A DNA stretch of 64,000 nt, from the NCBI RefSeq assembly GCF_004762045.1, contig NZ_SJOM01000007.1:4698874-4762873 (forward strand), written 5' to 3'. A program made the translations under genes and the position numbers. Under the pieces are notes generated by a model. It was given only the letters and a program-made list of their open reading frames with translations, was not told where the DNA came from and made no database searches. Shown piece by piece: positions 1 through 16,224 of this stretch; positions within the stretch are counted from its first letter, which is position 1; the number at the start of each line of letters is the position of its first letter. This DNA is from Mycobacterium sp. DL99. Its GTDB lineage: Bacteria > Actinomycetota > Actinomycetes > Mycobacteriales > Mycobacteriaceae.

Positions 1-100
1 ACTTTTCCACCCGAAAGGGTAGTATCATCGGCGCTGGCAGGCTTAGCTTCCGGGTTCGGGATGGGACCGGGCGTTTCCCTGCCGCTATGGACCGCCGTAA
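1..100 (-). rRNA. rrf: 5S ribosomal RNA (3' end outside window)
   Basis: Read on the minus strand this matches the actinobacterial 5S core: it starts TTACGGCGGTCC near position 100 and has the conserved CCCGAACCCGGAAG segment. The last roughly 15 nt lie beyond position 1, so the gene is truncated by the window edge. It is the distal member of the rrn operon, after 16S and 23S. Confidence 0.95.
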
Positions 101-242
101 CTCTATTCACTCGTTGTTGAGTGTACATCTTGTGTTTTGGTGGTGGGGTGCGTGTAGCACGCCCGACACAAGTGTCGTGTGTGTTTGTGGTGTGGTTGCG
201 TAGCAGATGTGCGTCTTACTGAAACTCATCAAACATTTGGTG
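101..242 (-). other. 23S-5S internal transcribed spacer
   Basis: GT-rich spacer of about 140 nt between the 23S 3' end and the 5S 5' end. No tRNA is visible. It is presumably removed by RNase processing; I mark no individual sites. Confidence 0.8.
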
Positions 243-5278
<5,036 letters not shown>

Positions 5279-5416
5279 CTTCCCATCCAAAGACAGGCAG
5301 AATTCGAATCAGAAAAATCCGATCAAAACAAAAGACACCAACAAACTGGCATCAAAAAACAAACAACCACACCCTAAACGGGAAAAAGAGCGTGGCCAAA
5401 AAACAACAAACAAAAA

Positions 5417-5449
5417 CCACCAAACACACTATTGAGTTCTCAAACAACA
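5417..5449 (-). promoter_or_regulatory. rrn leader antitermination element (boxA region)
   Basis: The minus strand reads TTGTTTGAGAACTCAATAGT followed by GTGTTTGG, the conserved leader segment upstream of mycobacterial 16S genes that includes a boxA-like sequence for Nus-factor antitermination. It lies about 140 nt upstream of mature 16S and downstream of both promoters. The rest of 5279-5648 is AT-rich leader and promoter DNA with no gene. Confidence 0.75.
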
Positions 5450-5490
5450 GACTTTACTTCTTCGCCGCCCTGTTTTGGGGCAACCTCACC

Positions 5491-5519
5491 AGCTTAATCA
5501 AGTCTCACTGGCTTGTCAA
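5491..5519 (-). promoter_or_regulatory. rrnA promoter, downstream (P2)
   Basis: On the minus strand a -35 TTGACA (5514-5519) and -10 TAAGCT (5491-5496) are separated by exactly 17 nt. It lies about 210 nt upstream of mature 16S. Promoter function is inferred from motif and position. Confidence 0.75.
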
Positions 5520-5564
5520 GCTGCCCGTCCTGGCTTGTTTCATCCGGACCGAGGCAACTCCGCC

Positions 5565-5593
5565 AGCCTAGTACCGAACTGGCGGGGAGTCAA
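5565..5593 (-). promoter_or_regulatory. rrnA promoter, upstream (P1)
   Basis: On the minus strand a -35 TTGACT (5588-5593) and -10 TAGGCT (5565-5570) are separated by exactly 17 nt, about 55 nt after the murA stop. With the second promoter about 75 nt downstream this gives tandem rrn promoters, as known for rapid growers. Confidence 0.75.
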
Positions 5594-5648
5594 ACTCCCT
5601 GAGCTAGGCCTTCAGCAGCTGGTGAAACTTGCTGCGCTCCGGCACTTT

Positions 5649-6905
5649 CTAAGAGCTTACCCTCTCGATCTCCGCTCCCAAAATCAGCAGGTTCTCGACG
5701 AACAACGGGTACCCGCGATCGATGTGAAACACGTCGTGGACCTCGGTCTCGCCGTCGGCGACCAGGCCGGCGAGCACCAGGCCGGCGCCGGCGCGAATGT
5801 CCGACGACCACACCGGCGCGCTCGAAAGCTGCGGGATCCCGCGCACGACGGCATGGTGGCCGTCTGTCCGCGCATCGGCACCCAACCGGATCATCTCCTC
5901 GACGAACCGGAAGCGAGCTTCGAACACGTTCTCGGTGATCATCGACGTACCGTCGGCCACTGCGGCCAACCCGATCGCCATCGGCTGCAGGTCGGTCGGG
6001 AATCCCGGGAACGGCAGCGTCGCCACGTTGACCGCCTTGGGCCGCTCGTACTGCACCACCCGGAAGCCGTCATCGTTCTGGGTCACGGTGGCACCGGCGT
6101 CGTGCAACTTGTGCAGAACCAGCTGCAGGTGCTGTGGGTCCACGCCCGTCACCGAGATGTCGCCGCGCGTCATCGCCGCGGCTATCCCCCAGGTCGCCGC
6201 CACGATCCGGTCACCGATCACCCGGTGTTCCGTGGGATAGAGCCGATCGACACCGGTGATCGTCAGCGTCGAGGTCCCCGCGCCGGAGACCTTGGCACCC
6301 ATCTGGTTGAGCATGGCGCAGATGTCGACGATGTCCGGCTCGCGCGCCGCGTTGTGGATGGTGGTGACACCTTCGGCCAGCACCGCGGCCATGAGGATGT
6401 TCTCCGTCGCCCCCACGGACGGGAACTCCAGTTGGATCTCGGCACCCCGCAGATGGTCGGCCTCGGCCACCACACAACCGTGCTCGATATTGCAGGTCGC
6501 ACCCAGTTGGCGGAGCCCGGCCTGGTGCATGTCCAGGGGCCGCGATCCGATGGCGTCACCACCCGGAAGCGCAACCTTCGCCTTCTTGCACCGTCCTACC
6601 AGCGGGCCCAGCACACACACCGAGGCGCGAAACTGACGGACCGCCGCGAAATCCGCGTCGTACTTGGGTTCGTCGGGCGATGTGATGCGCACGGTGTCGC
6701 CGTCCAGCTCGACGGTGGCGCCCAACCCGCGCAGGACCTCGGCCATCAGCGGCACGTCAAGGATGTCAGGGCAATTGGTGATCGTGCTCGTGCCCTCGGC
6801 AAGCAACGAGGCCGCCATCAGTTTCAGCACACTGTTCTTCGCGCCACCGACAGCAACTTCGCCTGATAACCGGCTGCCTCCGGTCACCAAGAAACGCTCG
6901 CTCAC
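5649..6905 (-). CDS. murA: UDP-N-acetylglucosamine 1-carboxyvinyltransferase
   Basis: 418-residue cytosolic EPSP-synthase-fold enzyme that transfers enolpyruvate from PEP to UDP-GlcNAc, the first committed step of peptidoglycan synthesis. The start is GTG at 6905. The N-terminal GGAKNSVLKL segment supplies the conserved Lys/Asn pair at residues 23-24. In the catalytic loop the sequence is LPGGDAIGSRPLD, so residue 117 is Asp where most bacteria have the fosfomycin-alkylated Cys; this is the known mycobacterial substitution and predicts intrinsic fosfomycin insensitivity. The gene is divergent from the adenosyltransferase gene and sits immediately upstream of rrnA. Confidence 0.98.
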   Translation of the reverse strand: MSERFLVTGGSRLSGEVAVGGAKNSVLKLMAASLLAEGTSTITNCPDILDVPLMAEVLRGLGATVELDGDTVRITSPDEPKYDADFAAVRQFRASVCVLGPLVGRCKKAKVALPGGDAIGSRPLDMHQAGLRQLGATCNIEHGCVVAEADHLRGAEIQLEFPSVGATENILMAAVLAEGVTTIHNAAREPDIVDICAMLNQMGAKVSGAGTSTLTITGVDRLYPTEHRVIGDRIVAATWGIAAAMTRGDISVTGVDPQHLQLVLHKLHDAGATVTQNDDGFRVVQYERPKAVNVATLPFPGFPTDLQPMAIGLAAVADGTSMITENVFEARFRFVEEMIRLGADARTDGHHAVVRGIPQLSSAPVWSSDIRAGAGLVLAGLVADGETEVHDVFHIDRGYPLFVENLLILGAEIERVSS

Positions 6906-7002
6906 GCCGGTTAGTGTAAACAGCCCGGCGTCGAGTTTCCGCCTGCTCGCACAGATCCGGCGGGCCCGGCCAACGTGTCCACGAGCCCGGTACGGTTCAG
7001 CT

Positions 7003-7575
7003 ATGGCGGTTCATCTCACCCGTATCTACACCCGCACCGGCGACGACGGCACGACCGGGCTGAGTGATTTCAGCAGGGTTTCCAAGAATGATTCGAGGTT
7101 GGCGGCCTACGCCGACTGTGACGAAGCCAACGCTGCCATCGGCGTCGCAGTCGCTCTCGGCGGACCCGATCAGCACATCCTGGCGGTATTGCGGCAGATT
7201 CAGAACGATCTGTTCGACGCCGGCGCCGATCTGTCCACCCCCGTCGTGGAGAACCCCGAGCACCCACCGCTGCGAATCTCGCAGGCCTACATCGACCGGC
7301 TGGAGAAGTGGTGCGACGAGTTCAACGAGGCGCTGCCTGCGCTGAATTCGTTCATCCTGCCCGGCGGAACTCCCCTGTCCGCACTGTTGCACGTCGCGCG
7401 AACTGTGGCCCGCCGCGCTGAGCGGTCGGCATGGATCGCGGTGCAGGAGCACGGTGAATCGGTGAGCGTTCTGCCGGCGAAGTACCTCAACCGGTTGTCA
7501 GACCTGCTGTTCATCCTGTCGCGGGTGGCGAACCCGGATGGGGACGTGCTCTGGAAGCCCGGAGCCGCTCAGTAA
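7003..7575 (+). CDS. PduO-type ATP:cob(I)alamin adenosyltransferase
   Basis: 190-residue protein that converts cob(I)alamin to adenosylcobalamin using ATP. The family signature is the N-terminal TRTGDDGTTGL ATP-binding segment, followed by the helical core with the conserved ARTVARRAER motif near residue 130. The ATG at 7003 places TRTGDDG ten residues in, as in family members; the frame stays open upstream but is not needed. It corresponds in position to M. tuberculosis Rv1314c, between murA and Rv1312. It is divergent from murA (97 nt apart) and its last 7 nt overlap the convergent DUF2550 gene. Confidence 0.93.
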   Translation: MAVHLTRIYTRTGDDGTTGLSDFSRVSKNDSRLAAYADCDEANAAIGVAVALGGPDQHILAVLRQIQNDLFDAGADLSTPVVENPEHPPLRISQAYIDRLEKWCDEFNEALPALNSFILPGGTPLSALLHVARTVARRAERSAWIAVQEHGESVSVLPAKYLNRLSDLLFILSRVANPDGDVLWKPGAAQ

Positions 7576-8015
7576 TTGCGCCGCCGGGCCCGCGGCGATG
7601 GCCGCGATTCCAGCCAGGAGGTGAATGCCGTCAAGGCGCCCCGGTCCAGGGCGATCTCATACCCTTGCCGGCGCTCGGGACTGTGGTCGCGAAGTTCGAG
7701 AATGACCGTCGCGGCGGTCATGATGTCGAACTCGTCGCCACGCGGGGCGCGACGCGACACCACTTCCAGCCCCCGCCGGCTCAATTGCCGGTCAGGCCAC
7801 CACCGCATGCTGGACAGCCGGTAGAAACCGGCCTCCCCTCCGCGGTAGCGCATCACACCATGGCGCCAGCCACTACCGCCTTCGGCGGGAAAGTCACGCA
7901 GGATGGCGGCTGTTCCACCAACCTGACGTAGTTTCCACAGCCGGTAACTCAGGGCACTGACCAAAAGGAGCAGAACGCAGACGAGCGCGACCATGCCGAT
8001 CATGGGCGCGCTCAT
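7569..8015 (-). CDS. DUF2550 family membrane protein
   Basis: 148-residue protein with one N-terminal membrane segment (about residues 5-25, rich in V, L and I) followed by a basic cytosolic domain of unknown function. It is the positional counterpart of M. tuberculosis Rv1312, always found after atpC in mycobacteria. It starts 15 nt after atpC and is probably the last gene of the ATP synthase transcript. The 3' end overlaps the convergent adenosyltransferase gene, leaving no room for a terminator between them. Confidence 0.85.
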   Translation of the reverse strand: MSAPMIGMVALVCVLLLLVSALSYRLWKLRQVGGTAAILRDFPAEGGSGWRHGVMRYRGGEAGFYRLSSMRWWPDRQLSRRGLEVVSRRAPRGDEFDIMTAATVILELRDHSPERRQGYEIALDRGALTAFTSWLESRPSPRARRRNY

Positions 8016-8030
8016 CTGTCGTCTCTGTCG

Positions 8031-8396
8031 TCAGTCGATCTGGCCGAGCGCGCGCAGGCGTGCACGGCCCCAGGCCGCAGTCTGCTCGTCGTCGGACTCT
8101 GCATCCTGCTTGGCCGAGTCGGCGTCGATCTCGGTTTCGAACTGAGCGTTCTCCACCAGGATCCGGACTGTCTCCTCGGTCACCGACAGGAAACCACCGT
8201 CAACGGCGATACGCAGGTCGTCCTCGCCTTCGCGCTCGACTCGCACCATGGCGTCGTCGACCAGCTGCGCCACCAACGGAATGTGCCGCGGCAGGATGCC
8301 GATCTCACCAGCGGTGGTCCGGGTGAAGACGAACGTAGCGGTGCCGGACCAGAGCTCACGCTCGACGGCAACGATCTCAACGTTCAATTCAGCCAT
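8031..8396 (-). CDS. atpC: F1 ATP synthase epsilon subunit
   Basis: 121-residue subunit of the F1 central stalk. The N-terminal beta-barrel holds the family pattern ELWSGTATFVFTRTTAGEIGILPRHIPLV. The C-terminal helical part is short, as in other mycobacteria, where it contributes little to inhibition of ATP hydrolysis. It lies 30 nt downstream of atpD. Confidence 0.97.
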   Translation of the reverse strand: MAELNVEIVAVERELWSGTATFVFTRTTAGEIGILPRHIPLVAQLVDDAMVRVEREGEDDLRIAVDGGFLSVTEETVRILVENAQFETEIDADSAKQDAESDDEQTAAWGRARLRALGQID

Positions 8397-8426
8397 TCCA
8401 CACCACCTTTCGGGCTAGAGCGCTCA

Positions 8427-9854
<1,428 letters not shown>

Positions 9855-9895
9855 TCTCTCTTCGCTTTCCTACGAGGCTTTCGTCTTTGGTCCGG

Positions 9896-10819
9896 CTAGC
9901 GCGCGTCGGCCAGCGCGTTCGCGCCGCCCACGATCTCGCTGATTTCCTGGGTGATCTGCGCCTGACGTTCGCGGTTGGCCGCGAGCGTGAGTGCCTTGAT
10001 CAGATCGTCGGCGTTGTCGGTGGCCGACTTCATGGCGCGCCGGCGCGAAGCCGACTCCGAGGCGGCCGCCTCCAGCAGTGCTGCGTACACGCGGGTGGCG
10101 ATGTAACGCGGCAGCAATGCGTCGAACAGGTCCTCGGCATTCGGCTCGAACGAATACAGCGTGTGCGGACCGGTGTCCGGCTCCCCGACGTACTCGACGA
10201 CCAACGGCGCGATCTGATGGGCCACCGCGGTCTGCGAGAGCATCGAACGGAATTCGGTGGAGACGATGTGGAGTTCGTCGACACCCAAGATGCCGTCGGC
10301 TCCTGCATCGTCGCCCTCGTCATCGGCGCCGGACATGAACGTCGCCACCAGAGTGTCGGCGATCTCCTTGGCGTTCTCGTAGGTGGGCCGCTCGGAGAAG
10401 CCGGTCCACGACTGGGTGACCGTCCGCTGCCGGAAGCTGTAGTAGCCCAGCGCTTTCCGGCCGACGACGTAGAGCACCGGGCTCTTGCCCTGTTCCCGCA
10501 GCAGCGAGAACAGTTCTTCGGCCCGGCGCAGCACGTTGGCGTTGTAACCGCCGCAGAGACCGCGATCCGAGGACACCACGAGCACACCGGCCCGCTTGGG
10601 GTTCTCCCGCTGCACGAGCAGCGGGTGATCCAGCGCGCTGGCGCCCGCAAGCTCGGTGAGCATGTTGGTGATCTCGGTGGAGTAGGGCCGGGCCGCGTCG
10701 ACCCGGGCCTGCGCCTTGGCGATCCGCGACGTGGCGATCAGCTCCTGTGCCTTCGTGATCTTCTTGATCGACGAAGCGGAGCGGATACGCCCGCGTAGCT
10801 CGCGAAGTGTGGCTGCCAT
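9896..10819 (-). CDS. atpG: F1 ATP synthase gamma subunit
   Basis: 307-residue rotor shaft of F1. The N-terminal coiled helix begins ATLRELRGRIRS and the conserved C-terminal helix (SATDNADDLIKAL) is present. At about residues 164-178 it carries an acidic GADDEGDDAGADG insertion. This is the extra loop known from mycobacterial gamma subunits, implicated in coupling and absent from other bacteria. It starts 7 nt after atpA. Confidence 0.97.
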   Translation of the reverse strand: MAATLRELRGRIRSASSIKKITKAQELIATSRIAKAQARVDAARPYSTEITNMLTELAGASALDHPLLVQRENPKRAGVLVVSSDRGLCGGYNANVLRRAEELFSLLREQGKSPVLYVVGRKALGYYSFRQRTVTQSWTGFSERPTYENAKEIADTLVATFMSGADDEGDDAGADGILGVDELHIVSTEFRSMLSQTAVAHQIAPLVVEYVGEPDTGPHTLYSFEPNAEDLFDALLPRYIATRVYAALLEAAASESASRRRAMKSATDNADDLIKALTLAANRERQAQITQEISEIVGGANALADAR

Positions 10820-10826
10820 TGGTTAC

Positions 10827-12476
<1,650 letters not shown>

Positions 12477-12522
12477 GGTTTTTCGTCTTCCTACCTTGTT
12501 CTTGGGTGGTTCTTGGTTCGGG

Positions 12523-13857
12523 TTAGTCCGGCAGCTGGGTCGCCGCGGCGGCCAGTCGGGACGAGATCGAGCCGTCGATCACTTCGTCACCGACGGTGAT
12601 CGACAGACCACCGAGCAGTTCCGGGTCGACATACAGCTGCACTGACACCGGGTGTCCGTAGATGCGGGTGAGCACCTCCGACAGCCGGGTCCGCTGGGCA
12701 TCGGTCAGGTCAGCCGCGGCAGTCACGTGAGCGACCACCTCGCCGCGGCGGGAAACTGCGAGCTCGGCGAGGTCGATGACGGCCTCGTCGGCACGCTCGC
12801 CGCGCAGCAGTCCCACAGTCTGGGCCAACAGCGCGGCCGCCGTCCCGGTCCCACCCGCGTCGCCAAGCACCTTGTCCAGCAAGGCAATCCGACCGTCGAC
12901 CGGGGTGGTGTAGTCACTGAGCAGGGCCGAGAGCTTGGGCTCGGCGTCGAGGAGGCGGCCGAACCGGAACAGCTGGTCCTCCACCTCGTCGACCTCACCG
13001 GCGGTCTCGGCGCGCTTGAGCAGCGCCAGACGTGCGGTGTGTTCAATCGCGTCGACCAGGTTCGCTTCGGTCGACCAGCGCTGCGAGACGGCGGTCCGCA
13101 GCACGTCCAGTGCGGTGTTGCCGACCTTGCCCGACAACAGTCGGTCGACCAGCTCGACCTTGGCGGCAGCGTCGTCGGTCGGCTCGGCCAGATGCCTGGT
13201 GAGCATCGACTCCGACAGCAGCAGCCTGGCCACCGAGGTCAGTTCCTCGGCCAGCGTGGTCAGCCCGTCGGCATCCAGACCGCCTGCGACGGAGTCGAAC
13301 TTGTCGACCACGACCGCCAGCGACTCGCGGCTCGCGGCTCGCAGCTTCGCGGTTGCGGCGGTGTCGATCAGCACGGCCGACGGGGCCATCTGGTCCAGCT
13401 CGGCGAGGAACCGGTCGACGGTGGCCGCCTGGGCGGCCGGGTCGGCGACGTGTGCCCGGACCAGAGCGTCGGCCTTGGCCACCGACTCCGATCCCAGACC
13501 GGTCCGCAGCTGGCGGATGAGCTGCTGGCGCATCAGCTGAACCTGCTGGGCGCCGTGCGCCTTGATCCGCTCGGCCTCGGTGCCGGCTTGCTCGGCCAGC
13601 TGAGCGGTGATCCGCTCGGAGTCCTGCGAGGCCTCGTCGGTCACCTTGGTCGATTCGGCCTTGGCCTCGGCGAGCGCCTTGGCATGCATCTCATCGGCGT
13701 CGGCGAGCTTCTTGGCCGCGTCGGCGCTCTCGGCGAGCGCGACCCGCACGGCGTCCTGCTGCTTCTGCATCAGGCTCCGCACCGGCGGCACCACCCACTT
13801 GATGATGATGAATGCGATGAAGGCAAAGCCGATCAGCTGCCCGATAAATATCGACAT
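12523..13857 (-). CDS. atpH: Fused ATP synthase b-delta subunit
   Basis: 444-residue fusion. Residues 1-20 form a membrane anchor (IGQLIGFAFIAFIIIKWVVP), residues 30-150 a long charged helix like subunit b, and roughly residues 170-444 a complete delta/OSCP domain ending in the ITVGDEVIDGSISSRL segment. This is the mycobacterial AtpFH arrangement, with the delta subunit fused behind a second b subunit, so the peripheral stalk is an asymmetric pair of this protein and AtpF. The ATG directly abuts the atpF stop codon, indicating translational coupling. Confidence 0.97.
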   Translation of the reverse strand: MSIFIGQLIGFAFIAFIIIKWVVPPVRSLMQKQQDAVRVALAESADAAKKLADADEMHAKALAEAKAESTKVTDEASQDSERITAQLAEQAGTEAERIKAHGAQQVQLMRQQLIRQLRTGLGSESVAKADALVRAHVADPAAQAATVDRFLAELDQMAPSAVLIDTAATAKLRAASRESLAVVVDKFDSVAGGLDADGLTTLAEELTSVARLLLSESMLTRHLAEPTDDAAAKVELVDRLLSGKVGNTALDVLRTAVSQRWSTEANLVDAIEHTARLALLKRAETAGEVDEVEDQLFRFGRLLDAEPKLSALLSDYTTPVDGRIALLDKVLGDAGGTGTAAALLAQTVGLLRGERADEAVIDLAELAVSRRGEVVAHVTAAADLTDAQRTRLSEVLTRIYGHPVSVQLYVDPELLGGLSITVGDEVIDGSISSRLAAAATQLPD

Positions 13858-14373
13858 CTACTGCGTCCCACCTGATTTCACGTCGACGCCCAAAATTCGG
13901 TTGGCCAGGGTCTGCGAGAGTCCGTCCACGGACGACTCCAGGCCCGACCGCACCTCGGCACTCTGAGCAGCAAGCTGCTCATCGGCCTGGCGCACGGTCT
14001 CGGCCACTTCGGTGCTCGCCTCGGCGCGCTTGGCGTCGACCACCTCGCGACCCGCTGCGCGAGCCTCGTCACGGATTGCCGATGCCTGGGTGCGTGCCCC
14101 GGCCATCGCCTCGTTGTAATCGGCCTGTGCCGCGGCCACCTGTTCGGCCGACTTCCGATTGTCGGCGGCGGTCTTCGCCAGCATCGCTTCGCGCTCTGCC
14201 AGCACCTTGCCGACCGGTGGCACAACCCATTTCGCGATCACGGCGAGCGTGATCAGGAAAATGATCAGCACGGCGAAGAAGGTGCCGTTGGGGACCAGGA
14301 AGTTGCTCTGGCCCCCACCGCCTCCCTCGGCTGCCTGGCTCGCAGCCAGGATCGTTGCGCTCAGTTCACCCAT
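13858..14373 (-). CDS. atpF: F0 ATP synthase b subunit
   Basis: 171-residue peripheral stalk subunit. A membrane segment (about residues 30-50, FFAVLIIFLITLAVIAKWVV) precedes a long Ala/Glu/Arg-rich helix predicted to coil with AtpH. It starts 9 nt after the atpE stop, and its own stop is followed immediately by the atpH ATG. Confidence 0.97.
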   Translation of the reverse strand: MGELSATILAASQAAEGGGGGQSNFLVPNGTFFAVLIIFLITLAVIAKWVVPPVGKVLAEREAMLAKTAADNRKSAEQVAAAQADYNEAMAGARTQASAIRDEARAAGREVVDAKRAEASTEVAETVRQADEQLAAQSAEVRSGLESSVDGLSQTLANRILGVDVKSGGTQ

Positions 14374-14382
14374 GCTGATGGA

Positions 14383-14643
14383 CTACTGCAGGCCCGGGGT
14401 GGCGAAGACGAACAGCGCCATGAAGGCCAGGTTGATGAAGTACGCGGCCTCCACCAGACCGACGGTGATGAAGAACGGGGTGAACAGCCGGCCCTGGGCC
14501 TCGGGCTGACGGGCGATGCCCGAGATCAGCGCGTTACCCGCGATACCGTCACCGATACCAGCGCCGATGGCGCCGCCGCCCATGATCAAACCGCCACCGA
14601 TCAGCGCGCCGGCCGTGATGAGGGCGTTGGGGTCGAGTTCCAT
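14383..14643 (-). CDS. atpE: F0 ATP synthase c subunit
   Basis: 86-residue hairpin proteolipid forming the c-ring. The proton-carrying carboxylate is Glu65 in the second helix (GLVEAAYFIN). Aligned to M. tuberculosis AtpE (offset 4 residues), the bedaquiline contact residues D28, E61, A63 and I66 are retained as D32, E65, A67 and I70. The drug site therefore looks susceptible. The conserved ARQPEAQGRL polar loop is present. Confidence 0.98.
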   Translation of the reverse strand: MELDPNALITAGALIGGGLIMGGGAIGAGIGDGIAGNALISGIARQPEAQGRLFTPFFITVGLVEAAYFINLAFMALFVFATPGLQ

Positions 14644-14724
14644 TCCTTTTATCCTCCTTGATAACTGGTGGCTGTGCCGCCAGAGGTTCGTGTCCTGCAG
14701 TTGTAGGGGTCTAGCCGGTCATGC

Positions 14725-15501
14725 TCAGTGCTCGTCGTGATCCAGCTCCATCGACTGGCTGAAGTACAGGATCGTCAGCAGCGAGAAGATGAAGGCCTGG
14801 ATCAGGCCGACGAACAGGTCGAAGGTCTTCCAGATCGCGTTGGGCGCCCACTGGATGTACCAGGGGAACATCGCGATCAGCGCGACGAGGATGCCGCCGG
14901 CGAAGATGTTGCCGAAAAGACGGAGGGCCAGCGAGATCGGCTTGGCGAGTTCCTCGACGATGTTGATCGGCATCAGCGCGGGAACGTGACCCTTGAGCAC
15001 CTTCACCGGGTGGCCGATGATGCCGCGGCGCCAGATGCCGGCCGCGTGGTAGCAGATGAACACGAACAGGGCCAGCGCCAGCACGAAGTTGATGTCAGAG
15101 GCCGGCGGCTTGTACCACTCGGCGGCGGCGCCGTCCGCTCCCCCGTACTGCAGCGGCAGCACCGACAGCCAGTTGGAGACAAGGATGAAGACGAAGATCG
15201 TCACCGACAGCGGCAGCACGAACGGCGCGACCTTCATGCCGATCGCGGCCTCGATCTGGCCGCGCATCTGGATGGTCAGGGCCTCCCAGAACAGCTGCAC
15301 ACCGCCCGGGACGCCGGTCGAGGTGACCTTGGCCCGCAGGATGAATGCCAGGGCGATCACGATCACCGCGGTGACCGCGGTGGCCAGGATGGTGTCACCG
15401 TTGAACGTCATCCCGAACAGCTCGAACACCATCGTGTGGTGGCCGACGTGGATGGCAGCGCCACCCTCTTCGGCGGCGAGCACGGTCGTCGTCTGAGTCA
15501 T
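14725..15501 (-). CDS. atpB: F0 ATP synthase a subunit
   Basis: 258-residue integral membrane subunit forming the proton half-channels against the c-ring. The conserved Arg lies in the SLALRLFGNIFAGG segment. The ATG at 15501 (MTQTTTVLA) is chosen because it aligns with the M. tuberculosis start; an in-frame start 13 codons upstream would overlap atpI. It lies 10 nt after the atpI stop. Confidence 0.96.
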   Translation of the reverse strand: MTQTTTVLAAEEGGAAIHVGHHTMVFELFGMTFNGDTILATAVTAVIVIALAFILRAKVTSTGVPGGVQLFWEALTIQMRGQIEAAIGMKVAPFVLPLSVTIFVFILVSNWLSVLPLQYGGADGAAAEWYKPPASDINFVLALALFVFICYHAAGIWRRGIIGHPVKVLKGHVPALMPINIVEELAKPISLALRLFGNIFAGGILVALIAMFPWYIQWAPNAIWKTFDLFVGLIQAFIFSLLTILYFSQSMELDHDEH

Positions 15502-15511
15502 ATAGGTCAGC

Positions 15512-15958
15512 TCAACCCTTCGATTCCGTATCCAAGACATCCAGGCCGTTCGAGCGGATCTTCCGCAGCACGGGGATGCTGGTGCTCATCACCAGCAGAG
15601 CCTGGAAAATCGCCAGCCCGAACAGCACCGCGATGCCGCCCGAGGTTTTGAAGACAAATGCGATGCCGAGGGCGATCGCGGTGATGATCAACAGCCGTGT
15701 CGCGGAGTTCACGGCCATCTTCTTCTTGAGCGGGTGGTCTTCGGCCGTGATCGCTTCGACGGCCCGGCGCACCAGCAAGGCGTTGACCAAGCCGAGGGCC
15801 AGGCCGACACCGAAGAAGACGCCGAAGAAAATGTGTCCGGTGAATCCGGCGGCCAAGATGGCCAGCGCGGTCAGGACAACGCAAACAATCAGCAGACGCA
15901 GCGGCCGGAAGGCCACCGACGGGAACACCAACGGCGCGTCGTGCGCTGGCGTCGTCAC
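15512..15958 (-). CDS. AtpI-like membrane protein, first gene of the atp operon
   Basis: 148-residue protein with four likely membrane segments and a basic loop (LKKKMAVNSATRL). It is the counterpart of M. tuberculosis Rv1303, the gene leading the atp operon. AtpI proteins are thought to help c-ring assembly; for this short actinobacterial version that is an inference from position and topology. The start is GTG at 15958. Confidence 0.8.
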   Translation of the reverse strand: MTTPAHDAPLVFPSVAFRPLRLLIVCVVLTALAILAAGFTGHIFFGVFFGVGLALGLVNALLVRRAVEAITAEDHPLKKKMAVNSATRLLIITAIALGIAFVFKTSGGIAVLFGLAIFQALLVMSTSIPVLRKIRSNGLDVLDTESKG

Positions 15959-16224
15959 TGCTTCACCCCAATCCCGCTGTCACAAAAAGCTGCACCCTCG
16001 GAGGTGCCAACGGTTGCTATCCCCTGGCAAAAGCCTGTGCATGCCCGCCGAGAATATCGGAGGGCTGCGGGCGGGCTCGAATCACCCACGGGGTAGCTCC
16101 CTTTGTCGGTCGTTGATCGGCACCTGACGGTTCGTCGAACCGATGGGCCGGGCCGGCAACCCGCGAGGTTTTTCGGGTTCTGGCAGCAGACTAACACATG
16201 GTAGGCACCCCTAAATCTGGCCTA
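15959..16224 (-). promoter_or_regulatory. atp operon upstream region
   Basis: 265 nt with no gene between wecA and the first atp gene, both minus strand. A -10-like TATTCT is present on the minus strand about 100 nt before the GTG, but I see no good -35. Short inverted repeats (AACCCG/CGGGTT, 16158-16179) could end wecA transcription. The region probably holds the main atp promoter. Confidence 0.45.

Noticed and set aside
12652..13875. 407-codon plus-strand frame opposite atpH
   Set aside because: Antisense shadow of a high-GC gene; Gly/Arg/His-rich composition and no domain.
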